This document shows positions 1 to 8,862 of a stretch of DNA of 59,780 bases, one piece after another; position 1 is the stretch's first letter, and each line of letters starts with the position of its first letter. Source of the stretch: SpSt-1165 sp964391725 (GTDB lineage: Bacteria > Chloroflexota > Anaerolineae > Anaerolineales > Anaerolineaceae); the NCBI GenBank assembly GCA_964391725.1, contig CAYMNB010000013.1, forward strand, positions 1 through 59,780, given 5' to 3'. The position numbers and the translations under genes were made by a program. Below the pieces are notes generated by a model. It saw only the letters and a list, made by a program, of their open reading frames with translations, searched no databases and was not told where the DNA came from.

Positions 1-39
1 AATGTAGGTGCGAATGGATTCTTCAACTGAATGGTTCAT
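1..39 (-). CDS. Start of probable acyl carrier protein (partial, runs off window)
   Basis: An ATG at 39-37 on the minus strand is preceded by a perfect AGGAGG, and the frame stays open to the window edge, giving MNHSVEESIRTYI. The short acidic and helical start resembles the first helix of acyl carrier proteins. The gene directly upstream is an acyl-adenylating ligase, the usual partner that loads an acyl group on a phosphopantetheine carrier. Only 13 codons are visible and the Asp-Ser-Leu phosphopantetheine site is outside the window, so the coding start is well supported but the product name is inference. Confidence 0.6.
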   Translation of the reverse strand, partial: MNHSVEESIRTYI

Positions 40-97
40 ACTTCCTCCTGCAATGAATAACAGATCAATCTGGTTGTTCTTGAAAGAAACACTTTGT

Positions 98-1633
98 TTA
101 TGAAAGGCTGGTTTTCAACACTTTGCCGGATTCTGTCATCGGCAATTCTGTCCTGAATTCCACGTACTTCGGCACCATGTAATCTTCCACATGGCCCCGA
201 CAATAGATCAGCACATCCTTCTCGCTCAGGGCGGGATCGCTGCACACCACAAATACCTTGATCGCCTCTCCTAACATATCATCCGGCACGCCTATCACTG
301 CCGCTCTGGTAACCCCCGGAATGCCATACAGCACCCGTTCCAATTCCACCGGTGAGACTTTCTCGCCGCGTGATTTGATGATGTCATCTTTACGCGACAC
401 AAAGTAGTAAAAGCCTTCTTCATCTCTGCGGAACAGGTCGCCGGTATAACAAACGCGTTCATGTGGCAGTATGCCGGGGCGATAGCGCGCCGCAGTCGCT
501 TCCGGTGCGTTCCAGTAACCGCGCATGACATGCCGCCCGCGCACCACAAGCTCGCCAATTTCACCCGCTCCCAACCGGTTGCCGTCCTCATCCTCCAGCC
601 ACACTTCTGTGCCGGGAATAGCGACCCCCACCGACCCGGGCCGCCGGCCCAGTTCCTGCGGCGGCAGGTAGAGGGTGCGTTTGGTCTCGGTCAAGCCATA
701 CATGGAGAACAACTGCGCCTGCGGGAATTTCTCTCTCAGCGCTTGAATGTGGCTGACCGGCAGCGCCGCTGCTGTATTGGTGAGGTAACGCAGGCTGGAG
801 AGATCGTAACTCGCCAGGTCGGTAGTGGTCAGAATAGCGAAGATGGTCGGCACACCGGGGAAACCGGTGACACGCTCCCTTTGGATCTGCTGCAGGATCA
901 CCGCCGGGAAAACAAACCCCTTTTCCAGCACCAATGTCCCGCCGAATTTGAACACCATCAACAATTGATACAGCCCGTAATCGAATGACAGCGGCAGGCA
1001 ATTGAGCACGATATCATCCGCCGTGTTGCCAAGATAGGTGATGATCGAGCCAGTGGCAAAATCCACGTTGCTGTGGTCGCACATGACCCCCTTTGAATCA
1101 CCGGTGCTGCCTGAGGTATACACCAGGCAGGCCAGGTCGAGGTCAATGGTCTGGAGAACCGGTTTGCCATCAACAGCTGCCGCCATCACAGCAGAAAAAT
1201 CGACCAATCCGGGCGCTTCTGAAAACTCCGCCGCGCTTTTGCGTTGATCGTGATGGATCATGATTTGCAGTGAAGGCACAGCGACCTGCAGGCCTTGGTA
1301 GAAGTCCGTGTCTGCCCCACCCGCTATGATGGCAGCAGCCCCGCAATCATTCAGGATGGTGATCAGTTTGTCAAACTTGGTGGTGGCATTGAGCATCACA
1401 AACACCCCGCCTGCCTTCAATGCGCCGAACAGGCTGATCACCGCCTCTACCCCGTTCGGCAGGTAGATGGCAACGCGATCCCCCCGTTGCAAGCCATGCG
1501 CTAATAGATAGGCGGCAAACCGGTTTGCCTGATCGTCTATCTCAGCATAGCTGAGGCGGCGATTACCGCACACCAGTGCGGTCTTTTCCGGCGTACGTGC
1601 GGTGCTTCGTTCTAAAAATTCCTGAACCAGCAT
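98..1633 (-). CDS. AMP-dependent acyl-CoA/acyl-ACP ligase (ANL superfamily)
   Basis: Probably activates a carboxylic acid as acyl-AMP and passes it to CoA or a carrier protein. The ATP-phosphate loop YTSGSTGDSKGV lies near residue 175 and the motif MYGLTET near residue 310. The hinge and GD motif (YTGDLFRRDEEGFYY) and the C-terminal lysine region (TESGKVLKT) are also present, so both subdomains are intact and the length is normal for the family. The best start is the ATG at 1633, preceded by GAGGAAAAGG. A TTG at 1669 would add 12 residues and overlap the stop of the upstream methyltransferase. The probable acyl carrier protein gene begins 58 bases downstream. Ligases of this type with a carrier occur in exosortase/exopolysaccharide loci. 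The substrate cannot be read from the sequence. Confidence 0.9.
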   Translation of the reverse strand: MLVQEFLERSTARTPEKTALVCGNRRLSYAEIDDQANRFAAYLLAHGLQRGDRVAIYLPNGVEAVISLFGALKAGGVFVMLNATTKFDKLITILNDCGAAAIIAGGADTDFYQGLQVAVPSLQIMIHHDQRKSAAEFSEAPGLVDFSAVMAAAVDGKPVLQTIDLDLACLVYTSGSTGDSKGVMCDHSNVDFATGSIITYLGNTADDIVLNCLPLSFDYGLYQLLMVFKFGGTLVLEKGFVFPAVILQQIQRERVTGFPGVPTIFAILTTTDLASYDLSSLRYLTNTAAALPVSHIQALREKFPQAQLFSMYGLTETKRTLYLPPQELGRRPGSVGVAIPGTEVWLEDEDGNRLGAGEIGELVVRGRHVMRGYWNAPEATAARYRPGILPHERVCYTGDLFRRDEEGFYYFVSRKDDIIKSRGEKVSPVELERVLYGIPGVTRAAVIGVPDDMLGEAIKVFVVCSDPALSEKDVLIYCRGHVEDYMVPKYVEFRTELPMTESGKVLKTSLS

Positions 1634-1665
1634 CTCAGCCTTTTCCTCGTTTGGAATGTTCGCAT

Positions 1666-2559
1666 TCAACCATTGGACTGTCCCAGCAAAACCCGGATAT
1701 TGTCATGTTCATCCCGGCGGGTTTCTATTGGTTGGTAAGCGGCCGTTTTTTCCATCATGCGCTGCATCACTTCACCCTGCCCCAACCCCACCTCAAACAC
1801 CAGCCAGGAATCCGGTTTCATGAAGTGCGGTGCTTCGCGGATCAAGCGCATCATCACATTGATACCGAATGGCCCGCCGTCAAACGCCTCGCGCGGCTCA
1901 TACTGCGCGATCTCATCCGCCATCTTTTCCGCATTCGCCGTCGCGATATAGGGCGGGTTACAGGTGATCAGGTCAAAAGCATGCAAATACATTTCATGGT
2001 CGAACGGTTCAAACAGATCACCTGCCACAAATTTCAGCCTGTCTGCCACCCGTAACGCGTTGGCATTGCGTTGCGCCAGCCCGACAGCGTTTTCAGAGAT
2101 ATCGGAGCCAATGCCATGATACTCGTCGACATAATGCGCCAGCGCCAGGGCGACATTACCCGATCCGGTGCAAAGATCCAGCGCCTGCAGCGTGCCACGC
2201 TGTGCCGCCAGCCGCTGGGCAATTTGCATGGCTGTCTGTCCCAGCAGTTCGGTCTCTTTGCGAGGGATCATGGCATCGGGTGAGGTCATCAACGCCAGCC
2301 CCATGTAGTGCTGTTGTCCAACGAGATAAGCCAGGGGTTCTCCCGCCATACGCCGTGCTACCAGATCCTTGACGCGTGAAGCATTCTCGGGTGTCAGAGG
2401 CCTGAATGATTCTGGCTCATCCAGCGCCACGAAATGCCACAACGTACATAATGTGGAAAACGGCGTTTCTTCCGGTTTGTCAGGCAGTCCCTGCCAGTTG
2501 GCCTCCAGTTGCGCCAATAATTCGTGAAACAAATCCGGATAGGGTTTCGCCTGGCTCAC
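1666..2559 (-). CDS. PrmC/HemK-like class I SAM methyltransferase
   Basis: The protein has a SAM-binding loop (LDLCTGSGNVALALA) and the NPPY motif (ITCNPPYIA) that in PrmC/HemK enzymes holds a glutamine or asparagine amide for N-methylation. It therefore may methylate a planar nitrogen of a protein or small molecule. The position among acyl-ligase and radical SAM genes suggests a biosynthetic rather than release-factor role, which is inference. A GTG start at 2559 avoids a 60-base overlap with the upstream gene; the ATG at 2622 is an alternative but has no visible ribosome site. The stop overlaps the TTG alternative start of the ligase, consistent with translational coupling. Confidence 0.82.
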   Translation of the reverse strand: MSQAKPYPDLFHELLAQLEANWQGLPDKPEETPFSTLCTLWHFVALDEPESFRPLTPENASRVKDLVARRMAGEPLAYLVGQQHYMGLALMTSPDAMIPRKETELLGQTAMQIAQRLAAQRGTLQALDLCTGSGNVALALAHYVDEYHGIGSDISENAVGLAQRNANALRVADRLKFVAGDLFEPFDHEMYLHAFDLITCNPPYIATANAEKMADEIAQYEPREAFDGGPFGINVMMRLIREAPHFMKPDSWLVFEVGLGQGEVMQRMMEKTAAYQPIETRRDEHDNIRVLLGQSNG

Positions 2560-2560
2560 G

Positions 2561-4213
2561 TTAATGGTCTTCTTTTCCGCCGATCTGCCATCTGAGGTGC
2601 TGCAAGCCGATATTCGCGGCATTCACAAACGTCGATGGGTCAGATAGCAGCATTTCTAGATAGGTAAAGGCAGGTTTGGGACGCAGCGCCCATTCACGCC
2701 AGGCGCGCTTCTGCCAGTACATCAACTGGTCAGCCGACAGGTCGGGATAGTCCAGCACGGTTTCTTTGTCCATATCCACCTGCTCCCAGCGCATGCCCTT
2801 GCGAAACCAGCCATGTTCCACCACGCTGAAAAACAACGGCGTGCCGGGGTGCGGCGCGGCAATATGGAAAAGGGCAATATCCAGCGGTAGCGCCTTGGCA
2901 AAATCAATCGTCTGGCGGATGGTCTCTTCGGTTTCGCCGGGCAGGCCGATGATGAAATAACCCCAGTTGTGAATACCAGCCTGCCTGGCAAGCTTCAGGG
3001 CGTGGCGTGTCTGTTCCAGCATGATGCCCTTGTGCATACCGTTCAGCATCTGCTGGCTGCCGCTCTCGATGCCCCAGGAGATATACCAGCAGCCAGCCTG
3101 CGCCATCAGCTGCAGCATCTCCGCATCCACATAGTCCACGCGGCTGTTGCAGGTCCAACGGACTTTTAAGCCCTGCTCGATGATCAGTTGGCACATCCTG
3201 ACCACCTGCTCACGGCTCACGGTAAACAGGTCGGCATACATGTGGATATTGTGGATGCCCAGTTTGTTCAGCAGCCACAGCTCTTCAACGATCTTCTCTG
3301 CTGATCGCAGACGCACACTGTTCTGGTAAGACACATGCTTGATACAGAACGTGCAACCCGCCGGGCATCCGCGTTCTGTAACGATAAAAGTAAACGGCCC
3401 TTTAATCATCGGCATTTTGTATGCTTGCAACGGCAGCAGTTCATGCGCCGGCATGGGCAAATCATCCAAATCGGCGATGAAAGGTCTGGCGGCATTCTTG
3501 ATCACCTGGTTCTCCTCCCGCCAGACAATGCCACGGATGCCGTGTAGATCTACCTTGCCATCCACGATTGATAGCTGGTAACCCGCTTCCTTATCAAACA
3601 TGACCTGAATGTCGAGAGGGCGCTGGCTGAGCTTGTTGTCCAGATGATCCAGCAAATCACGCAGTGTCAGGTCAGGCTCGCCATACAACACAAAATCGAG
3701 CGTGGAAAAAGCACGCATCACCTCCAGCGGAATGGGCGTAACATGCGTGCCAAACGCCATGGTGACAGCCCCGCGGTTTTTCGCCAGATAGGTGCCATAC
3801 ATGTCATTTTCCAATGTAGGGGCGGTCACTTGCGTCAGGTAATAACGCGGCTGGTATTTTTCGAGCAACGTAATCAACGCAGGCCAGTCAATTTTTGAGC
3901 CGATACAATCCAACACCATCACCTTATACTGGTCTTGCAGGATGGCAGCCATCTGCGCCAGCGACACCTGCGGCCAGATCATGTTCTCGCGTGAACGCCG
4001 CCCCACACGGTGCTGCGAACGAATCCAGATGCCGCCATCTGGTGACGGTGGATTGATCAACAGGATATCCACCGCCTCCGCAGGGCGTTGTTCAGCATTT
4101 ATGACATCCTGCACGATGTGGTCAGCCGAAGGGAAATTGGCTTCATGCACAATTTTCAATGGATTGGTGCCGTAATTTTTGAATTCGTTCACTGTCTTAT
4201 TGGATTCTTTCAT
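2561..4213 (-). CDS. B12-binding-domain radical SAM protein
   Basis: The N-terminal 190 residues look like a cobalamin-binding Rossmann fold (VDILLINPPSPDGG at the start). The radical SAM core follows, with the cluster motif C-P-A-G-C-T-F-C (CxxxCxxC) in ERGCPAGCTFCIKHV near residue 285, and later WGIESGSQQML and YFIIGLPGETEE segments typical of class B enzymes. Such proteins carry out methylations or ring and carbon-skeleton changes of lipids, tetrapyrroles or antibiotics. The substrate is unknown. The gene sits upstream of the methyltransferase with almost no gap, so the two are probably co-translated. The ribosome site is weak (GGAAT before ATG). Confidence 0.88.
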   Translation of the reverse strand: MKESNKTVNEFKNYGTNPLKIVHEANFPSADHIVQDVINAEQRPAEAVDILLINPPSPDGGIWIRSQHRVGRRSRENMIWPQVSLAQMAAILQDQYKVMVLDCIGSKIDWPALITLLEKYQPRYYLTQVTAPTLENDMYGTYLAKNRGAVTMAFGTHVTPIPLEVMRAFSTLDFVLYGEPDLTLRDLLDHLDNKLSQRPLDIQVMFDKEAGYQLSIVDGKVDLHGIRGIVWREENQVIKNAARPFIADLDDLPMPAHELLPLQAYKMPMIKGPFTFIVTERGCPAGCTFCIKHVSYQNSVRLRSAEKIVEELWLLNKLGIHNIHMYADLFTVSREQVVRMCQLIIEQGLKVRWTCNSRVDYVDAEMLQLMAQAGCWYISWGIESGSQQMLNGMHKGIMLEQTRHALKLARQAGIHNWGYFIIGLPGETEETIRQTIDFAKALPLDIALFHIAAPHPGTPLFFSVVEHGWFRKGMRWEQVDMDKETVLDYPDLSADQLMYWQKRAWREWALRPKPAFTYLEMLLSDPSTFVNAANIGLQHLRWQIGGKEDH

Positions 4214-4241
4214 ATTCCATTTATTTGGTCGGCATTTGTCG

Positions 4242-5450
4242 CTACCAGGGCTGCATATCTGCCTGTGTCAACAAATCACGCTGGCTCAGGTCATGCAGCA
4301 CACTGATAAGCAGCCAGTAAATGATTAATTGAATGCCGACCAGGTTGATCAACGCCCCACCCAACAGATACAGCCACAAACGTGCGATCTCCCAGCCGTT
4401 CAAACTAAAGACAAAGGAAACCAGTGCGATCAGCAAACCGACCGCCATGCACACCACCCCCATCCAGCCGAATTGATGTTCCAGTGGTTTCTTAAACATC
4501 GGTTTGCCGAACAAACCCTGCCGCACAGGTTCTTGATAGAACAAAGACACCAGATAGTTGAAGGTTACGCCCAACGCAAACAGGCTGATGCCAGCCACAC
4601 CCAGCACCAATGCGGCGAATAAGGTGAACACCCACCAGGGGTTGAGCGCGGTGACACCCGACAAGCGCGCAGTCACCAGCCCCAGGCCCACCAGTGCGGC
4701 AAACCCCACCCCCATCAGCCCGGCGATGCCTAACACCCTGACCGGGTTATAGGAAAGCACCGTCCACACCATCGAGGTGAAGAACAAGCGCCCATCCCGT
4801 ACCACACTGAGTTTGGAGCGGCCAACCCGCTCACTGTATGGGATGGGCACCTCCACCATCTTAACGCCCTCATGCACCGCGCGGGTGCTCATCACCGGCG
4901 TGAGGTTAAGCCCATCCGGCAAGGGTGACAGGTGCGCCAGAATCTCTTTGTGGAAAACCCGCATACCGCTGGCGCAATCGGTCACATGCTGCCAGCCCAA
5001 CAAACACAACATGTTGGCAAAAATAACATTCCCCAACCTGCGTGTTGCCGGCATCTGGCTTTCTTCGCCCGTCATGCGCGTGCCGATGACCAGTTCCGCC
5101 CCATTCAACGCCGCCGTGCAGAGTTGTGGAAAATATTCGGGGGGATAGGTGCCATCTGCATCCAGAAAACCGACCAGATCACCGCGCGATTGCGCAAAAC
5201 CGGTTTTGAGCGCTGCCCCATATCCGCGATTTTGCGGGTGCGAGAGGATGCGCACACAATCATACTGACTGGCGATATCGTTTGCTGCCTCAAGCGTGCC
5301 ATCCTTCGAGCCGTCATTCACCACCACCAGTTCCATCTCGTCAATACCAGTTTCTTGAAGGCTTGTGCGCACCTTCAGGACACGCTCCATGATCTCTTTG
5401 ATTCCATTTTCTTCGTTGTAAGCAGGAATGACAATCGAAAGCATAGTCAT
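4242..5450 (-). CDS. Family 2 glycosyltransferase with C-terminal membrane helices
   Basis: A GT2 domain of DPM1/ArnC type occupies about residues 1-230: it begins with SIVIPAYNEENG and carries the donor-binding acidic motif FLDADGTY. About four hydrophobic segments follow to the end of the protein. It likely transfers a sugar from a nucleotide donor to polyprenyl phosphate at the membrane. The start is the ATG at 5450, placed six bases after AGGAGG; longer frames run back over the stop of the upstream gene. It follows the acyltransferase gene by 10 bases, so they are one transcription unit. Confidence 0.9.
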   Translation of the reverse strand: MTMLSIVIPAYNEENGIKEIMERVLKVRTSLQETGIDEMELVVVNDGSKDGTLEAANDIASQYDCVRILSHPQNRGYGAALKTGFAQSRGDLVGFLDADGTYPPEYFPQLCTAALNGAELVIGTRMTGEESQMPATRRLGNVIFANMLCLLGWQHVTDCASGMRVFHKEILAHLSPLPDGLNLTPVMSTRAVHEGVKMVEVPIPYSERVGRSKLSVVRDGRLFFTSMVWTVLSYNPVRVLGIAGLMGVGFAALVGLGLVTARLSGVTALNPWWVFTLFAALVLGVAGISLFALGVTFNYLVSLFYQEPVRQGLFGKPMFKKPLEHQFGWMGVVCMAVGLLIALVSFVFSLNGWEIARLWLYLLGGALINLVGIQLIIYWLLISVLHDLSQRDLLTQADMQPW

Positions 5451-5460
5451 AAGCATCCTC

Positions 5461-6240
5461 CTATGAAAAGTAAACCTTGCGATTCTTGGCGCCAGCCGGC
5501 TGGCTGCCGTCAATTTGCTTGATCACCCGCGCGGGCACGCCCGCCGCCACGGTATGCGGCGGCACATCTTCCGTCACCACCGCGCCAGCGGCAATGACAG
5601 CCCCCTGTCCCACCCGCACACCATCGGTGATGATCGCCCCCGCACCGATCCAGACATCATCTTCGATCACAATGCCTTCCGCCGTGATGCCCTGCTCCAC
5701 AAAAGGGCGTTGAGGGTCATCGAATACATGGTTCACCGCCAGGATTTGCGTGAAAGGAGAGGTGTACACGCGATCGCCAATGGAGACCCCGCCCTGCCCA
5801 CGAATCACGTTATATTCGCCCACCAGGCTGTCCTGTCCGATGTGAATCCCGGCATGCGGCAGATTGCGGAAGTTATACACATGCAGTACCGCTCCATGCA
5901 TCACAATTGTGTTCTCCCCGATGTCAATCCCGCCCGGACAGGCATGCAAATAGACGCCCTGGTCAATGTAAACGCCATTGTGCAGGCAGATGTGGTTGGC
6001 GAAGCGCAATCGGACGCCATTTTCGATCGCCGCCCAGTCATGCATCTTCAACATGAGCCGGTAAAAAACTGCCCGCAATCCTATGCCCACGAAGGTTGGC
6101 ACCCAGCCGATCAAGAAACTTAGCCCCTGTTCCAACAGATAACGGCCGAAACCGTCCGCCTGGCGTCGCAGATACAAGCCAATGCCGGGTCTTGTTTTTT
6201 CCTCTTTATTGATCTCTTGTTGCGGTGTGTGAAAAGTCAC
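5461..6240 (-). CDS. Left-handed beta-helix (hexapeptide) acyltransferase
   Basis: Residues 75-245 carry successive hexapeptide repeats ([LIV]-G-x4), ending in VWIGAGAIITDGVRVGQGAV and the GVPARVIK segment of the WcaF/NodL/LacA-type O-acetyltransferase family. The first 70 residues are extra and contain a hydrophobic amphipathic stretch, perhaps for membrane contact. It probably adds acetyl or a related acyl group to a sugar of the surface glycan. A GTG start at 6240 follows GGAGAG with suitable spacing. It is the first gene of a minus-strand run and is divergent from the GmhB gene. Confidence 0.88.
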   Translation of the reverse strand: MTFHTPQQEINKEEKTRPGIGLYLRRQADGFGRYLLEQGLSFLIGWVPTFVGIGLRAVFYRLMLKMHDWAAIENGVRLRFANHICLHNGVYIDQGVYLHACPGGIDIGENTIVMHGAVLHVYNFRNLPHAGIHIGQDSLVGEYNVIRGQGGVSIGDRVYTSPFTQILAVNHVFDDPQRPFVEQGITAEGIVIEDDVWIGAGAIITDGVRVGQGAVIAAGAVVTEDVPPHTVAAGVPARVIKQIDGSQPAGAKNRKVYFS

Positions 6241-6334
6241 AGGAATCTCTCCGATGGATTAGGCCAGTGATGATGAATCATTGCATTGAATATGGTTGAT
6301 GAATTCTGGGATGATTTCCTCTATAATGGAATCA

Positions 6335-6901
6335 ATGCATACTGCCTTGTTTCTTGACCGCGATGGTGTCATCATTGAAAACCGTGCGAACTACGTTCGT
6401 TCATGCGACGATGTCGCTTTCATCCCTGCCGCACTGGCTGCGCTGCACAAAGCCGCTGGCGGTCCTTACAAAATCATTGTTGTTACCAATCAATCTGCCA
6501 TCGGCCGCGGCATAATTACCATGGCACAGGCTGATACCATTAATCATCACATCGTTGGCGAAATAGAAAATGCTGCCGGGCGGGTGGATGCCGTCTTTAT
6601 GTGCCCGCACACCCCGCAAGACCAGTGTGACTGCCGAAAACCGCGCCCGGGAATGCTGCTACAAGCTGCCGAAGAATTCCACATAGACCTGCGCCGTTCC
6701 TTCATGATCGGAGATTCTCTCGCGGATTTGCTTACCGGGCGGGCTGCCGGTGTGCGCGAATCAATCATCGTACGAACTGGCCGCGGTGCCGTTCAGGCTG
6801 CCCTGCCTGAGGCACACTTACTGCAGCCATTTCCCTTGTTTGATTCCCTGTATGAAGCCCTGGACTCCATATGGCAGCAGACAAACCATCCTCTTCCTTA
6901 A
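6335..6901 (+). CDS. gmhB: D-glycero-D-manno-heptose 1,7-bisphosphate phosphatase (GmhB-like HAD phosphatase)
   Basis: A HAD phosphatase. The nucleophile motif is D8-R-D10-G, the motif-II threonine lies in VVTNQSAIGRG, and the late acidic motif in MIGDSLADL. The Cys/His segment CPHTPQDQCDCRKP is the zinc-binding loop specific to GmhB and HisB-N. The length (188 residues) matches GmhB. The ATG at 6335 gives the family N-terminus; upstream in-frame TTG/ATG codons at 6296-6326 lack a ribosome site. A TATAAT at 6322-6327 sits so close to this ATG that transcription from it would give a nearly leaderless message. It faces hddA, whose product makes the substrate type it acts on. Confidence 0.9.
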   Translation: MHTALFLDRDGVIIENRANYVRSCDDVAFIPAALAALHKAAGGPYKIIVVTNQSAIGRGIITMAQADTINHHIVGEIENAAGRVDAVFMCPHTPQDQCDCRKPRPGMLLQAAEEFHIDLRRSFMIGDSLADLLTGRAAGVRESIIVRTGRGAVQAALPEAHLLQPFPLFDSLYEALDSIWQQTNHPLP

Positions 6902-7887
6902 TACATCAGGGAGGAATGCTGGTAATTAAAGATGACCTTACTGCCGTCAGGCTCCAACTGGAAGGGAAGCTCCTTCAGTTTGTGCAGCGCCTGGCGCACT
7001 TGCGACCGGTAGGCATACGGACAGTACAACAGCAGAAAACCGCCACCACCAGCCCCTGCGATCTTGCCGCCAAGTGCGCCGGCTGCCAGCGCAGCCTGGT
7101 AAGCCTCTTCAATAACCCCATTGTTAATGCGGCTGGCGAGTTGTTTCTTCAGCTGCCAGCTCTCATGCAGCAGCCGTCCCAGCGCATCAATATTACCGGC
7201 AACCAGTTCGTCGTATGCGGTACGGGCTATCTGCTTCATCTCACCCAACACCGCCAGATGAAGGTCAATATTCTGGCGCTGCTCCGTAAGGATACCGCTG
7301 GATCTGCGGGTCACGCCGGTGAAAAAAATCAACAGGTTTTCATTCAGCCGCCGCTTGATGGACGGTTCCATATCAACCCGATTGACCTTTATACGGCCAT
7401 CAGGGTGGAACTCAATGAAACGCAGATCACCGAAGGCCGAAATGTATTGATCCTGTACCCCAATCGGTTTTTGCAGCTCCTCAATTTCAATTTCACAGGC
7501 TTCCTTCGCCAGGCGATCGGCTGTCACCGATTCGTTCAAATAAGCGTACATGGCATGCAGCGCACCCACCGTCACCGCGCTGGAAGAACCCAGGCCTGAG
7601 CCAGCCGGGATATCACCCATGGTGGTGATCTCAACCCCTTTGGTAATGCCGGTTTTTTGCAGCGCATGCCGGATGAGTTCATGCTCAATCAAATCCACAC
7701 GATCCACCAGTTCTGTCTTGGTATAACCGATGCGCAGCATGTCATCATAGCGCTGCTTGATCACAACAAAGATGTATTTGTCAATGGCTGTCGAAAGCAC
7801 ACAGCCGCCATCCTGCCGATAATAATCCGAGAAATCGGTGCCACCCCCAAACAGGCTGATCCGCAGTGGTGCTTGTACAATGATCAC
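6898..7887 (-). CDS. hddA: D-glycero-alpha-D-manno-heptose 7-phosphate kinase (HddA-like GHMP kinase)
   Basis: A GHMP-family sugar kinase. It opens with APLRISLFGGGTDF, has the ATP-binding motif PAGSGLGSSSAVTVG near residue 95, and ends with the glycine-rich motif KIAGAGGGGFLLLY. This pattern and the 329-residue length match HddA, which phosphorylates heptose 7-phosphate at C1 on the way to GDP-heptose. Adjacent GmhB supports this. Its start overlaps the upstream epimerase stop by four bases (ATGA), so they are translationally coupled. A fucokinase or galactokinase-like substrate remains possible. Confidence 0.87.
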   Translation of the reverse strand: MIIVQAPLRISLFGGGTDFSDYYRQDGGCVLSTAIDKYIFVVIKQRYDDMLRIGYTKTELVDRVDLIEHELIRHALQKTGITKGVEITTMGDIPAGSGLGSSSAVTVGALHAMYAYLNESVTADRLAKEACEIEIEELQKPIGVQDQYISAFGDLRFIEFHPDGRIKVNRVDMEPSIKRRLNENLLIFFTGVTRRSSGILTEQRQNIDLHLAVLGEMKQIARTAYDELVAGNIDALGRLLHESWQLKKQLASRINNGVIEEAYQAALAAGALGGKIAGAGGGGFLLLYCPYAYRSQVRQALHKLKELPFQLEPDGSKVIFNYQHSSLMY

Positions 7888-8816
7888 GTCTTTACCTCCT
7901 CCTTTTGCAGGTAATCAACTGTTCGGAGCATCCCCTCTTGCAGCGAGACCTCCATTTTCCACCCCAATTCGCGCTCCGCTCGCGCAGCATCCAGATAGAT
8001 CTTGCGCGTTTCACCCATTTTGGCAGGCAGATGGATCGGCCCATAGGGATATCCGATGATCTCCTTGAGCGTCTGGAATATCTGATTCACCGACAGGCCC
8101 CTGCCAGAACCCAGGTTATAGATGTTGCTGACGTGCGGCCGGGTGATTGCCAATACATTCGCCCTGGCGCAATCCTCCACATACACAAAATCCCGCACCT
8201 GCTCACCATCTCCAAAAATGGTGACCTGTTCTCCGCGCAGCATCTTCCCAGCGAAAATCGCCACCACCCCCGCCTCACCCTGCGGATCCTGCCGCGGCCC
8301 ATACACATTGGGATAGCGCAATATCGTGTATTCCAGGCCGTAATTGATGTGATACATGTACAGGTAATGTTCCACGGTGTGTTTGCTGGCGCCATACTGG
8401 CAGATCGGATCGATGGGGTGTTCCTCATCGCACGGCAGATATTTCGGCTCACCATAGGCAGCCCCGCCGGAACATATATACACAAAAAGCTTCACGGCGT
8501 GTTTTCGCGCGTTTTCCATTAAATTTAACGAACCCAAAATGTTCACACTGGCATCAAACAGCGGATCAACCACTGACCGGCGCACATCCATCTGGGCGGC
8601 ATGATGATTGACCACATCCGGCTTTTCTTCCGCAAAAACATCTGCCACCTTTGGGTCGCGGATGTCCATCTCCACAAATTTTGCCGCTGGATTCAAATTC
8701 GAAACTCGTCCGGTCGAAAGATCATCAAGGATCACCACCTCGTGCCCATGCGCCAGATATAGATCAACCACATGCGAGGCAATGAATCCAGCACCGCCAG
8801 TAACCAGAATTTTCAT
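7884..8816 (-). CDS. NAD-dependent nucleotide-sugar epimerase/dehydratase (GalE-like)
   Basis: An extended short-chain dehydrogenase: the NAD-binding glycine motif TGGAGFIASH is at residues 7-16 and the catalytic Tyr-Lys pair is in YGASKHTVEHY near residue 140. Its 310-residue length and RYPNVYGPRQDP segment are typical of UDP-glucose 4-epimerase-like or heptose-modifying proteins. It probably supplies an activated sugar for the surface glycan made by the neighbouring genes. Start ATG with GAGGAAAT upstream. It is 46 bases downstream of the sugar transferase gene and overlaps hddA. Confidence 0.9.
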   Translation of the reverse strand: MKILVTGGAGFIASHVVDLYLAHGHEVVILDDLSTGRVSNLNPAAKFVEMDIRDPKVADVFAEEKPDVVNHHAAQMDVRRSVVDPLFDASVNILGSLNLMENARKHAVKLFVYICSGGAAYGEPKYLPCDEEHPIDPICQYGASKHTVEHYLYMYHINYGLEYTILRYPNVYGPRQDPQGEAGVVAIFAGKMLRGEQVTIFGDGEQVRDFVYVEDCARANVLAITRPHVSNIYNLGSGRGLSVNQIFQTLKEIIGYPYGPIHLPAKMGETRKIYLDAARAERELGWKMEVSLQEGMLRTVDYLQKEEVKT

Positions 8817-8862
8817 AGGTATTTCCTCAAGGATTCTCCCCGACTCATCATTTTCCTTGGGT

